Shown: positions 15,940 through 24,221 of the stretch, piece by piece
How positions within the stretch are numbered: position 1 is the stretch's first letter
Layout: every line of letters begins with the position of its first letter
Origin: Paractinoplanes brasiliensis
Lineage (GTDB): Bacteria; Actinomycetota; Actinomycetes; Mycobacteriales; Micromonosporaceae
Direction of reading: 5' to 3'
Assembly: GCF_004362215.1 (NCBI RefSeq)
Contig: NZ_SNWR01000002.1
Span: 806,001-870,000 of the forward strand
DNA: 64,000 nucleotides
The notes under the pieces: model-generated
The model's database searches: none
Told to the model about the DNA's origin: nothing
The model's input: only the letters and a program-made list of their open reading frames with translations
Made by a program: the position numbers and the translations under genes

Positions 15940-17823
15940 GTGAGCGTCACGGAGGAGACAGTCCTTCCGGAACTACGTAATGCCTGGTGGGAGCACGGGG
16001 CGCGGCGGCGTGCGGAGACCGGCGTGTTCGGCGTCTTCGCGGAACTTCCCCAGTTCGTCCGGCAGGCGGTGGCCCTCGCCTGGCGAGCGGACAAGGCCCG
16101 TACGTCGGTGGTCGCGGGCGCGACGATCGCGGCGGGTTCGATGGCCACGTTCGGGTTGCTGTCGACCCAGCGGGTGCTCGTCGAACTGTTCGGCGCCGGG
16201 CCCACCCCGGAACGGGTCGAGGCGGCCCTGCCCGCGCTGGCCGTGCTCGCCGCGGTCACTGCCGTGCGGGGCGGGCTGGGCATCGCGGTCGGCTACGCGC
16301 AGAACGGGCTGACCCCACGCGTCAATCAGGCGGCCGAGCGCCGCCTGTTCGAGACGACCACCGCCGTACGGCTGGACGCCTTCGACGCCGATGCGTTCGC
16401 CGACGACATGGAGCGCGCGACCCGGGGCAGCGACGCCGCCAACGGGCTCGTGTCGCACACCACCAACCTGCTCGCCGGTGTGGTGGGCCTGGTCGCCGTG
16501 GCGGTGGCCGTCGTCGTGATCAACCCGCTGCTGCTGCTCGCGCTGCTCGTGGCGACGCTGCCCAACGGGTACGCGGCCCTGCGCGCCGGGCACCTGCGGT
16601 ACGCGAACTTCCTGGCCGGCTCGGTGCGGCGGCGGCGCCTGTTCGTGCTGGAAAGACAGATGGCCGAACGGGAATCGGCGCCGGAGCTCCGCACGTACGG
16701 GCTCAGAAGGTTCTTGCTCGGGCAGTACGACATGGTCATGGGCGCGCAGACCACCGAGGAGCTGAAACTCGCGCGGCGGGTCACCACCACGATGAGCGTC
16801 GGCGCCGTGATCAGCGGGATCGGGCTCGGCGGGGTGTGGGTGCTGCTCGGGCTGCTGCTGGCCGGCGGGCACATTCCGCTGTCGGCCGCCGTCACCTGTG
16901 TCGTGGCGGTGCAGGCGGCGCAGCGGTCGCTCACCACTGTCACCCTGCAGCTCGACTTCCTGTTCACCAACGGGCAGTTCTTCAAGGAGTACGTGGGTTT
17001 CCTCGACCGCGCCCGCGAGTACATCCCGGACGACGACTCCGGGAGCAGGCCCGAGCCGCCACCGCTGCGCCGGCTCGACATCAGCGGGGTGAGCCTGCGT
17101 TACCCCGATCGGGACACGCCCGCCGTCGACGACGTCACGATCAGCATCACGGCCGGGCAGACGGTCGCGTTCGTGGGCGAGAACGGCTCCGGCAAGTCCA
17201 CGCTGGCCGCGATGATCGCCGCCCTGCGCTCGCCGAGCGACGGCATGATCGAGTGGAACGGCCGCCCGCTCGGCGCCTGGGACCCGGAAGCGCTGCGCCA
17301 CCGGATCGCCGTGGTGCTGCAGGAACACCACAAATGGCCGTACACGGCGGCGACCAACATCGCGATGGGGGATCTGGACGGCGACGCCGAGCAGACACGC
17401 ATCGAGACCGCCGCACGCAAGGCCGCCGCGCACGAGACGATCCTGGCGCTGCCGCACGGGTACCGCACGCTGCTCGACCGCACGTTCAAGGAGGGTCACG
17501 ACCTGTCCGGCGGTCAGTGGCAGCGGATCACCGCCGCGCGCGGCTTCTACCGGGACGCCGACCTGCTGATCATGGACGAGCCGTCGTCGGCGCTGGACCC
17601 GCTCGCCGAGGACGCCCTGTTCCAGGCGATCCGGGGCCGCCAGGGCAGCCGCACCACGATCCTGATCACGCACCGGCTGGCCAACGTCATCCACGCCGAC
17701 CAGATCTTCGTGCTGCACGACGGGGTGCTGGTCGAGCGGGGCAGCCACGCCGAGCTGATGGCCGTCGACGGCCGGTACGCGGGGTTGTTCCGCATTCAGG
17801 CCGCCGGCTACCAACCCGGCTGA
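15940..17823 (+). CDS. ABC exporter half-transporter (permease-ATPase fusion)
   Basis: A 627-residue protein with an N-terminal six-span ABC type-1 membrane domain (about residues 40-330) and a C-terminal ATPase. The ATPase has Walker A GENGSGKST, signature LSGGQWQR, Walker B LLIMDEPSSALD and an H-loop ITHR. It should act as a homodimer or with a partner. The membrane part has the divergent sequence of exporters for peptides or natural products, and the cargo is unknown. I chose GTG 15940 because GAGG lies five bases before it; GTG 15901 would add 13 residues. The GerW-like gene follows 39 bases later. Confidence 0.8.
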   Translation: MSVTEETVLPELRNAWWEHGARRRAETGVFGVFAELPQFVRQAVALAWRADKARTSVVAGATIAAGSMATFGLLSTQRVLVELFGAGPTPERVEAALPALAVLAAVTAVRGGLGIAVGYAQNGLTPRVNQAAERRLFETTTAVRLDAFDADAFADDMERATRGSDAANGLVSHTTNLLAGVVGLVAVAVAVVVINPLLLLALLVATLPNGYAALRAGHLRYANFLAGSVRRRRLFVLERQMAERESAPELRTYGLRRFLLGQYDMVMGAQTTEELKLARRVTTTMSVGAVISGIGLGGVWVLLGLLLAGGHIPLSAAVTCVVAVQAAQRSLTTVTLQLDFLFTNGQFFKEYVGFLDRAREYIPDDDSGSRPEPPPLRRLDISGVSLRYPDRDTPAVDDVTISITAGQTVAFVGENGSGKSTLAAMIAALRSPSDGMIEWNGRPLGAWDPEALRHRIAVVLQEHHKWPYTAATNIAMGDLDGDAEQTRIETAARKAAAHETILALPHGYRTLLDRTFKEGHDLSGGQWQRITAARGFYRDADLLIMDEPSSALDPLAEDALFQAIRGRQGSRTTILITHRLANVIHADQIFVLHDGVLVERGSHAELMAVDGRYAGLFRIQAAGYQPG

Positions 17824-17862
17824 GGGTTCCCACGGGGCCGGGGCGATAGCACAGTGGGAGGT

Positions 17863-18234
17863 ATGGCTGACACGACGATGGACGTGCAAGAGGCTCTCAA
17901 CCGGATCGTTGAGAGCGCCGCCGCGGATCGGGTCTTCGGGGAGCCGATCCACCACGGCGGGGTGGTGGTGCTGCCAGTGGCGAAGATCAGCGGCGGCGCG
18001 GGCGGGGGAGGCGGCAGCGGGCCGGCCCCGGAGGGGCAGGAGGCCGCCGGCAACGGCGGTGGCCTCGGCGTCGTGGCGAAACCGCTCGGCGTCTTCGTGC
18101 TGTCGGGCGGAACCGTGACCTGGCGCCCGGCGGTCGACGTGAACCGGATCGTGCTCGGCGGGCAGCTCGTGGTCGTGGCGGCGCTGCTGGTGGCGCGGAC
18201 GATCCTCAAGTCCCGCCGGCGCCGCAGGCCCTGA
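17863..18234 (+). CDS. GerW/YtfJ-family sporulation protein
   Basis: A 123-residue protein matching the GerW/YtfJ family: an N-terminal helix (VQEALNRIVESA), GEPI(H)HGGVVVLPVAKISGG, a Gly-rich loop and a strand VVAKPLGVFVLSGGTVTW. It adds a C-terminal hydrophobic span (about 98-113) ending in a basic RRRRR cluster, so it is probably membrane-anchored. In Bacillus the family acts in spore germination; in actinobacteria its role is not established. A GTGGGAGG ribosome site precedes ATG 17863. It lies just downstream of the ABC exporter gene. Confidence 0.8.
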   Translation: MADTTMDVQEALNRIVESAAADRVFGEPIHHGGVVVLPVAKISGGAGGGGGSGPAPEGQEAAGNGGGLGVVAKPLGVFVLSGGTVTWRPAVDVNRIVLGGQLVVVAALLVARTILKSRRRRRP

Positions 18235-18348
18235 AGCGGGACCCGTTCGCGCCCCTGCCCACACTTCCCGCGACCGGCGTTTGCCCAGCTCAGCATGGGC
18301 CGGCCGGAGCTCCCGGGCAGGGTTGTCCCCACCCGGGAGCGCACGAAG

Positions 18349-18528
18349 TCACTGCTGGGTGTCGCCGGCTCCGGTGCGCTTCTGGCCCTCGTCCTGCGCC
18401 CGGTCGACCTGCGACGTGTACTTGTCGCCGGTGCGCTGGTCGACCTGGTCGCCCGCCTTCTCGATGCCCTGGTCGACCTGCTCGTCGTGCTTGTCGGCGA
18501 GATCCTTGGCCTTGTCCATGAGACCCAT
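18349..18528 (-). CDS. Small antitoxin-like protein (MT0933/Rv0909 type)
   Basis: A 59-residue, highly charged, lysine- and glutamine-rich protein beginning MGLMDKAKDLADKHDEQVDQ and ending GAGDTQQ. The repeated pattern of K-A-x-D-x-V-D and D-K-Y-T-S-Q-V-D matches the small actinobacterial MT0933-like antitoxin family (also resembling CsbD-like stress proteins). The family name comes from similarity to a mycobacterial toxin-antitoxin unit; no toxin gene is adjacent here, so a stress-protein role is equally possible. A textbook AAGGAG lies six bases upstream of the ATG. Confidence 0.7.
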   Translation of the reverse strand: MGLMDKAKDLADKHDEQVDQGIEKAGDQVDQRTGDKYTSQVDRAQDEGQKRTGAGDTQQ

Positions 18529-18602
18529 GACGCGCTCCTTCTGACTCAGTCGAATCCTCCACTTGTGGCTTCCCCCCGAGGGCCAGGGGAAACACGTGCG
18601 TC

Positions 18603-19436
18603 ATGCTGGGCGGCGTGGAGTACGTGTCCCGGGTGCCGCGACCGCCGCTGGACGGGCTGATCGACGACCTCTACTACCTGCGGGGGACACCCCCGTACGC
18701 CCGGTTGATGCTGCCGCCGATGCCGGGGGCGCTGCTCATCGTCAACCTGGGGGCGCCGTTCCGCATCGGCGCCGCCGACTACGCCGACGGGTGCGTGGTC
18801 ACCACGCCCACCCGGGGGTTCGAGTTCGGCTACCCACCCCGTACGCGGTCAGTCGGTGTGCACTTCAAGGCGTGGGGCCCGGCGCCGTTCCTGCCGATGC
18901 CCGCTGCCGAGCTGTGCGACCGGCCGGTGACGCTGGAGCAGGTCTGGGGCCGGCCCGCCGTGGCCACCCTGCGCGACCGGCTGGCCACGGCGAACGACCC
19001 GTACGGGATGCTGACGCTGCTCGAAGAAGAACTGTTGCGGCGGCTGAACGCGACGGCCGGCCTACGGCTGGTGCGCGACCTGAGCGGCGTGATCGCGGCG
19101 ACCCGCGGCGCGGTGGCGATCGGCGACCTGAGCGCGGCCGCAGGTGTCAGCAGCACCCACCTGACCCGGCAGTTCAGACAGGTCATCGGTGTCACGCCGA
19201 AACGGCTGGCCCGCACTCACCGTTTCACCGCGGCCGTGTTCGCGATCGACCCGTCGGCGCCGGTCGACTGGGGTGAGCTCGCCGCCCGCGCCGGCTACTT
19301 CGACCAGGCTCACTTCGGCCACGAGTTCCGGGCGTTCACCGGCCTGACACCGACCCGGTACGTCGAGATCCGCCGGCGTTTCCTGCGGGAACACCCCGGT
19401 CACGTGCTGGACAACTGGTCGCTGCCGGCCGGTTGA
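18603..19436 (+). CDS. AraC-family transcriptional regulator
   Basis: A 277-residue protein with an N-terminal cupin-like sensing domain of the DUF6597 type (DDLYYLRGTPPYARLMLPPMPG) and a C-terminal AraC double helix-turn-helix (about residues 180-265: IGDLSAAAGVSSTHLTRQFRQ and the second repeat ending GYFDQAHFGHEFRAFTGLTPT). It ends 65 bases before the RibD/DHFR-like pseudogene, the gene type that such regulators often accompany. The effector is unknown. Confidence 0.85.
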   Translation: MLGGVEYVSRVPRPPLDGLIDDLYYLRGTPPYARLMLPPMPGALLIVNLGAPFRIGAADYADGCVVTTPTRGFEFGYPPRTRSVGVHFKAWGPAPFLPMPAAELCDRPVTLEQVWGRPAVATLRDRLATANDPYGMLTLLEEELLRRLNATAGLRLVRDLSGVIAATRGAVAIGDLSAAAGVSSTHLTRQFRQVIGVTPKRLARTHRFTAAVFAIDPSAPVDWGELAARAGYFDQAHFGHEFRAFTGLTPTRYVEIRRRFLREHPGHVLDNWSLPAG

Positions 19437-19501
19437 TTTCTTACAAGAACAACCGCTCGCCGCAGGCTAACTTGAGGGCACCCGAACCGGAGGAGAGGCC
19501 C

Positions 19502-20067
19502 GTGGGCAAGGTGGTCATGTACAGCTCGGTGTCGGTCGACGGCTTCATCGCGGACGACAAGGACCAGCCCGGGCCGCTGTTCGACTGGCTGACCAACGGC
19601 GACGTGCCGCTGGACGGGAGCGGCGTGGTGAAGGTCTCGCAGACGTCGTACGACCACACCCGGCCGTACTGGGACCGGATCGGGGTGACCGTCGTCGGGC
19701 GCCACGTCTTCGACATGACGGACGGCTGGGGCGGCGAGCCCCCGGCCGGGATCGACAACGTGGTGGTCGTGACCCACCGGCCGCCACCCGGGAACTGGAA
19801 CCCTTCGTCGCCGGCATCGAGGCGGCGATGGCCAAGGCGCAGGAACTGGCGGGCGCCCGGCTGGTCGAGGTGGCCGCCGGTGACGTCGGAGGCCAAATGC
19901 TCGCTGCGGGCCTGGTCGACGAGGTACGCATGGACGTCGTACCGGTCGTGTTCGGCTCGGGGAAGCGCTACTTCGGCTCAGTGGCCGCAGAGCACCTGCT
20001 GGAAGACCCGGACGTGGTGCTCCAAGGCAACCGCGTGCTCCACTTGTGCTACCGGGTGCGCCGCTGA
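19502..20067 (+). pseudogene. Frameshifted RibD/dihydrofolate reductase-like gene
   Basis: The first part (GTG 19502, ribosome site GGAGGAG) encodes VMYSSVSVDGFIADD and runs to VVVVTHRPPPGNWNP in one frame. The rest of the same family (FVAGIEAAMAKAQELAG through QGNRVLHLCYRVRR) is in the next frame from about 19801 to the TGA at 20067. A few residues normally between these parts are also missing, so a small deletion near 19795-19805 with a net frame change explains it. The family contains NADPH-dependent reductases related to RibD and DHFR. The remainder is well preserved, so the event is recent or a sequencing error. Confidence 0.75.
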
Positions 20068-20182
20068 GGGGCCCCGGCGGCAGCTCACCCGGACGGTTCT
20101 TCTCCTAGTCGTTCGAACAGCGTTTGTGATCCGGCTACGACCGTACGGTTTGCCGGACATCGACGACGCCCATCGTGACTGC

Positions 20183-21325
20183 ATGCGAGTCGCTCTGGTC
20201 ACGGAGTCGTTCCTGCCCGACGTGAACGGCGTCGCCAACTCGGTGGCGCGTACAGCCGAACATCTGCTGCGCCGTGGACACCAGCCGATGGTGATCGCAC
20301 CTCAGCCACCTCCGGCGACGCGCGACACCCCCGTTTCCTTGCCGTACCCGGTGGTCCGCGTCGCTTCCCTGCCCATGCCCGGTTACCCGCAGATCCGGCT
20401 GGGTCTGCCCACCCCCACCCTTACCGGCACCCTCCGCGCGTCCGGCGTCGACCTGGTGCATCTGGCCAGCCCTTTCGTGCTCGGGGCGTGGGGGATGCTG
20501 GCCGCTCGCACGTTGCGCCTGCCCACCGTCGCGGTCTATCAGACTGACGTCGCGGCGTACGCCCGTGCCTACAAGGTCGGCATGACCGAAGGCGCGGCCT
20601 GGAAGTGGATCAAGACCGTCCACAACCTGGCCACGCGCACCCTGGCACCGTCCTCGGAGTCGGCAGCCGCCCTCGACCTGCACGGTGTCGAGCGGGTTCA
20701 CCTCTGGCGGCGCGGCGTCGACGACGAACTGTTCCACCCGGGTCGCCGCAGCCCCGAGGTGCGGCGTGACCTGGCCCCGGACGGTGAAGTGGTGGTCGGC
20801 TTCGTCGGCCGGCTCGCCGTCGAGAAGCAGATCGACCTGCTGGCCGACGTGAGCCGGCTGCCCGGCGTACGGCTGGTGATCGTGGGAGACGGCCCGGCGG
20901 GGACGCAGCTGCGCAAGGCGCTTCCGGCCGCGACGTTTCTGGGTGTGCGCCGCGGGGCGGAGCTTGCCCAGCTCTACGCGAGTTTCGACATCTTCGCGCA
21001 CACCGGACCCTACGAGACGTTCGGTCAGGCGGTGCAGGAGGCCATGGCGAGCGGGTTGCCGGTGGTCGCACCGAACGCGGGCGGCCCGGTCGACCTGGTC
21101 GGCCACAACCGCACCGGCTTGCTGGTGCCGCCGTTCGAGTCCGAGGGCTTCACGTCGGCCGTGCGGGAACTGGTGGCCGAACCGTCGAAGCGCGCGGCGT
21201 TCGGGGCCGCCGGCCGCCGAGCGATCGAGGGCCGCACCTGGTTCGCCGTGGGAGAGGAACTGCTCGGCCACTACGGTGAGGCGCGCAGTCTGGGTTACGT
21301 CGAGCGCGGGGCGGTTGCCGCATGA
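20183..21325 (+). CDS. GT4 glycosyltransferase, MgtA-like alpha-mannosyltransferase
   Basis: A 380-residue GT-B enzyme. The N-terminus RVALVTESFLPDVNGVANSV is diagnostic of the actinobacterial MgtA/PimB-like group. The C-terminal half has the donor-binding GFVGRLAVEKQIDLL and the E-x7-E region HTGPYETFGQAVQEAMASG. In mycobacteria and corynebacteria this group transfers mannose from GDP-mannose to glycolipid precursors at the cytoplasmic membrane face. Donor and acceptor here are inferred. Its stop overlaps the next glycosyltransferase start (ATGA), so the pair is co-translated. Confidence 0.85.
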   Translation: MRVALVTESFLPDVNGVANSVARTAEHLLRRGHQPMVIAPQPPPATRDTPVSLPYPVVRVASLPMPGYPQIRLGLPTPTLTGTLRASGVDLVHLASPFVLGAWGMLAARTLRLPTVAVYQTDVAAYARAYKVGMTEGAAWKWIKTVHNLATRTLAPSSESAAALDLHGVERVHLWRRGVDDELFHPGRRSPEVRRDLAPDGEVVVGFVGRLAVEKQIDLLADVSRLPGVRLVIVGDGPAGTQLRKALPAATFLGVRRGAELAQLYASFDIFAHTGPYETFGQAVQEAMASGLPVVAPNAGGPVDLVGHNRTGLLVPPFESEGFTSAVRELVAEPSKRAAFGAAGRRAIEGRTWFAVGEELLGHYGEARSLGYVERGAVAA

Positions 21326-22467
21326 GGATTGTCAGGGTGGCGAACTTCGTGAATCCGCGGTCGGGCGGCCTCCGTACCGCTCTCAGTCATCTGGGCGCCG
21401 GCTACCTCGCGGCGGGTCACGAGCCCGTCCTGGTCGTCCCGGGGCCGGCCGAGTCCGACGAGGTGACCGAGCAGGGCCGGGTGATCACGCTGCCCGGCCC
21501 GCTGATGCCCGGCATGGGTGGCTATCGCGTGCTGCTGGATCGCGGCCGGCTGAGTTCGGCCTTGCACGCGCTGCGGCCGGACCGTCTCGAGGTCTCCGAC
21601 CGTTCGACCCTGCGGTGGCTGGGACGCTGGGCGAAACGCCGGGAAGTGCCGTCCATGATGGTCTCGCACGAGAGCCTCGACGGCCTGTTGCGCCTGTTCG
21701 GGCCCGGGGTCGGCCGGCGCGCGGGTGACCTGCTCAACGCGCGGACGGCCGCCGAGCACGACCAGGTGGTGTGCACGACGCGGTGGGCGGCCTCGGAATT
21801 CGCGCGTCTCGGCGTGCGGAACCTGACGCGGGTGCCGCTGGGAGTGGATCTCGAGCGGTTCACACCGGCGAACCAGGACCCGGCGATGCGGACGCGGTGG
21901 TGCGCCGCCGGCGATGTCCTGCTCCTGCACTGCGGCCGGCTCTCACCCGAGAAGAGGCCGCGCCGCTCGCTCGAGGCACTGGCCGCGCTGCGCCGATCCG
22001 GCGTGCCCGCCGTCCTCGTCGTGGCGGGTGGTGGACCGATGCGATCCGCCCTGCAGTCCGAGGCTGCCGATCGGGGCCTGCCCGTGCGCTTCCTCGGACA
22101 CCTCACCGACCAGGTGAAATTGTCGTCGCTGCTGGCCACGGTGGACGTGGCGATGGCCCCCGGGCCGATCGAGACGTTCGGCCTGGCCGCTCTCGAGGCA
22201 CTGGCGAGCGGCACCCCGGTGGTGGTCAGCTCCGAGAGCGCCCTGCCCGAGGTGATCGGTGACGCCGGCGTGGCAGCCCCCGGTGAGGGGCCCGCGTTCG
22301 CCGAAGCCGTTCGCACGTTGCTGTCCCGTCCCGAGCCCGTACGCCGGTCCGCGGCCCGCGCGCAGGCGGAGCTCTACCCGTGGGACAGGTCGGTAGCCGG
22401 TTTCCTGGCCGCGCACCGGGTGCCGACGGCGGCGACGTTTCAACCGTTTTCCGAGTCAATGAGGTAG
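21322..22467 (+). CDS. GT4 glycosyltransferase
   Basis: A 381-residue GT-B enzyme with an N-terminal VANFVNPRSGGLRTAL phosphate/acceptor loop. The donor domain has LLHCGRLSPEKRPRRSLEAL and the catalytic GPIETFGLAALEALASGTPVV segment. It overlaps the MgtA-like gene by four bases, so both probably build one glycolipid or glycan. The acceptor cannot be told. Its 3' end overlaps the convergent DUF4387 gene by 12 bases. Confidence 0.85.
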   Translation: MRIVRVANFVNPRSGGLRTALSHLGAGYLAAGHEPVLVVPGPAESDEVTEQGRVITLPGPLMPGMGGYRVLLDRGRLSSALHALRPDRLEVSDRSTLRWLGRWAKRREVPSMMVSHESLDGLLRLFGPGVGRRAGDLLNARTAAEHDQVVCTTRWAASEFARLGVRNLTRVPLGVDLERFTPANQDPAMRTRWCAAGDVLLLHCGRLSPEKRPRRSLEALAALRRSGVPAVLVVAGGGPMRSALQSEAADRGLPVRFLGHLTDQVKLSSLLATVDVAMAPGPIETFGLAALEALASGTPVVVSSESALPEVIGDAGVAAPGEGPAFAEAVRTLLSRPEPVRRSAARAQAELYPWDRSVAGFLAAHRVPTAATFQPFSESMR

Positions 22468-22776
22468 TGGGTGCAGGGCCAGGGGGACGTGGTGCTGACC
22501 CGCGTGGATGTCTCGGTCGCGCAGGCTGCCTTGGGAGACCGGGCGGGGGAACGAGATCTTGACGACGTTCAGGGACGGCAGGCGGAACATCTGGATGGTG
22601 TCGGCGGGGACGCCGTACAGGCGGGCGATCACCGTGGGGTTCAGGTAGTCCGGGTCGGCGACCTGGGCGTAGCCGGCGGCGTCGCGCATGAACAGTTCCA
22701 TCGTGACCCAGAACGGGCCGGCGTTCTTGGAGCGGACCTCCAGGGCCAGCTCGGCGATCGTACGAGGGTCAGGCAC
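22456..22776 (-). CDS. DUF4387-family protein, partner of the AtuA-like protein
   Basis: A 106-residue protein with the DUF4387 signature: an N-terminal LALEVRSKNAGPFWVTMELFM, then ADPDYLNPTVIARLYGV and a C-terminal SFPRPVSQGSLRDRDIHAGQHH. In many bacteria DUF4387 is encoded directly after an AtuA/DUF1446 protein, sometimes fused to it, and the two probably form one enzyme. Here its ATG overlaps the 3' end of the AtuA-like gene by eight bases, which supports a complex. The reaction is not known to me. Confidence 0.8.
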   Translation of the reverse strand: MPDPRTIAELALEVRSKNAGPFWVTMELFMRDAAGYAQVADPDYLNPTVIARLYGVPADTIQMFRLPSLNVVKISFPRPVSQGSLRDRDIHAGQHHVPLALHPLPH

Positions 22777-24130
22777 TGTGGGCCTCCGGCAGGTTGATGC
22801 GGAACAGGGCCGTGGGGGAGTCGACGTCGACGGCGTGGTTGAGGGCGAACTCGTAGACCGGGCCCCGTTCGGTTTCGGCGGGGGACGTGGCGAAGGCCAG
22901 GCTGGGCAGGTAGTTCATGTCGGGGGTGGGCAGGTGCAGCATCAGCGGGTTGGCGACCTTCGCCACGGCGGTGGCTGTTTGCTGGTCGGGGGCGTGGACG
23001 AGCAGCATGACGCCGACCTCGCGCGGGGGTGAGCGGTCCGGTTCCAAGTCGTCGAGGATGGCGTTGTGGCCGTAGAGGCGCAGGTCGAACTCGTAGTCGC
23101 CGTCGCCGAGGCCCAAGGTGCGGGTGACCCACTCGCCGATTGTCTTGCGCATCAGGGCGGCCCACGTGTCGATCTGGCCGAGGATGTGCGGGTCGCGGAT
23201 CGCGGTGAACGACATGGTCTCGTAACCGGTGACCCGCGCGCCCTCCAGTTTGATCGTGTGCTGGGCGGCGGGTTCGAAACGGGAACCTTCCACCCGTACG
23301 CGGCGGTCGTCCAACGCTCGGTAGGTGGCGTCGGACACCACGATCGTCCCGGCCGGCTCGCGCATCGAGAACGGGTTCACCGTCTCGTACAGCATGTGCG
23401 CGGCCACGGACGTCGGTGTGCAGGCGTTGCCCGGGTCGAGCGGCTCGATCGTGAAACCGCCCGCGTCGATTGTCGCCAGCACGCCGCCCGCACGGGGGTT
23501 GGTCGTGCACTGGCCGCCGCACTCCACGATCTTCGCCGCGTGCCAGGTCGGGCCGGCCGGCAAGCCCTTCATCAGGGGGTAGGCGGCGGCGATCGCGGTG
23601 TCGGTGGCGCGGCCGGCCAGCACCACGTCGGCGCCCGCCTCGAGGGCCCGCACGATCGGCTCGTGGCCCATCATGCCGACGATGTGCGAGCAGCTGTCCA
23701 GGACCTCGGGATCCAGCGCGTTCGCCGGGGGCAGGGGACGGATGCGGCCGAGCAGCGAGCGCAGCACGGCCGGCTGCTGCTCGCTGTAGATGGTGGCGAC
23801 CCGCAGGCTCAGGCCCTCCGCGGCGAGGATCTCGCGGACGATCCCGGCCACCCAGTCGACCCCGGAGTCGGTGCCGCTGGTCCCGCACGAACCGACGATC
23901 AGCGGGATGCCGGCCGACGCCGCCGCCCGCAGCATCAGACGCAGGTCCTGGGCCACCGCGGCCGCCGCTGTTTTGGCGGTGCCCGAACCCAGGTAGTACG
24001 GGCCGGAATCGGTGGAGCCGCCGTCCACGGCGATCACGTCGGCGCCCAGCTCGATGCCGCGGGTCAGCGTCTCCGGCGGGAAACCGGAACCCAGCATGCC
24101 GCTCGGCGTCAGCACACGTACCTCGTTCAT
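22769..24130 (-). CDS. AtuA/DUF1446-family protein
   Basis: A 453-residue cytosolic protein of the AtuA (acyclic terpene utilisation)/DUF1446 family: LTPSGMLGSGFPPETLTRGI at the start, DVIAVDGGSTDSGPYYLGSG, IVGSCGTSGTDSGVDW, VLAGRATDTAIAAA and CGGQCTTNP are family blocks. AtuA works in Pseudomonas terpenoid degradation, but most relatives sit in unrelated catabolic operons and act on unknown carboxylic acids. It overlaps the DUF4387 gene and follows the FAD dehydrogenase gene with a 91-base gap. GAGGAAG precedes the ATG. Confidence 0.8.
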   Translation of the reverse strand: MNEVRVLTPSGMLGSGFPPETLTRGIELGADVIAVDGGSTDSGPYYLGSGTAKTAAAAVAQDLRLMLRAAASAGIPLIVGSCGTSGTDSGVDWVAGIVREILAAEGLSLRVATIYSEQQPAVLRSLLGRIRPLPPANALDPEVLDSCSHIVGMMGHEPIVRALEAGADVVLAGRATDTAIAAAYPLMKGLPAGPTWHAAKIVECGGQCTTNPRAGGVLATIDAGGFTIEPLDPGNACTPTSVAAHMLYETVNPFSMREPAGTIVVSDATYRALDDRRVRVEGSRFEPAAQHTIKLEGARVTGYETMSFTAIRDPHILGQIDTWAALMRKTIGEWVTRTLGLGDGDYEFDLRLYGHNAILDDLEPDRSPPREVGVMLLVHAPDQQTATAVAKVANPLMLHLPTPDMNYLPSLAFATSPAETERGPVYEFALNHAVDVDSPTALFRINLPEAHSA

Positions 24131-24221
24131 GACTTCCTCACTTCGTCCGCGGCGGACTCTCGGGTTGGGCGGGTGGGGGAGGTGCGGTGCGGGGGTGGGG
24201 CGGGGTGCGGAACGGGCACGG

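Noticed and set aside
19433..21325. Single open frame joining the DHFR-like gene to the glycosyltransferase
   Set aside because: The joining part is out-of-frame sequence after the frameshift; no real fusion protein is indicated.
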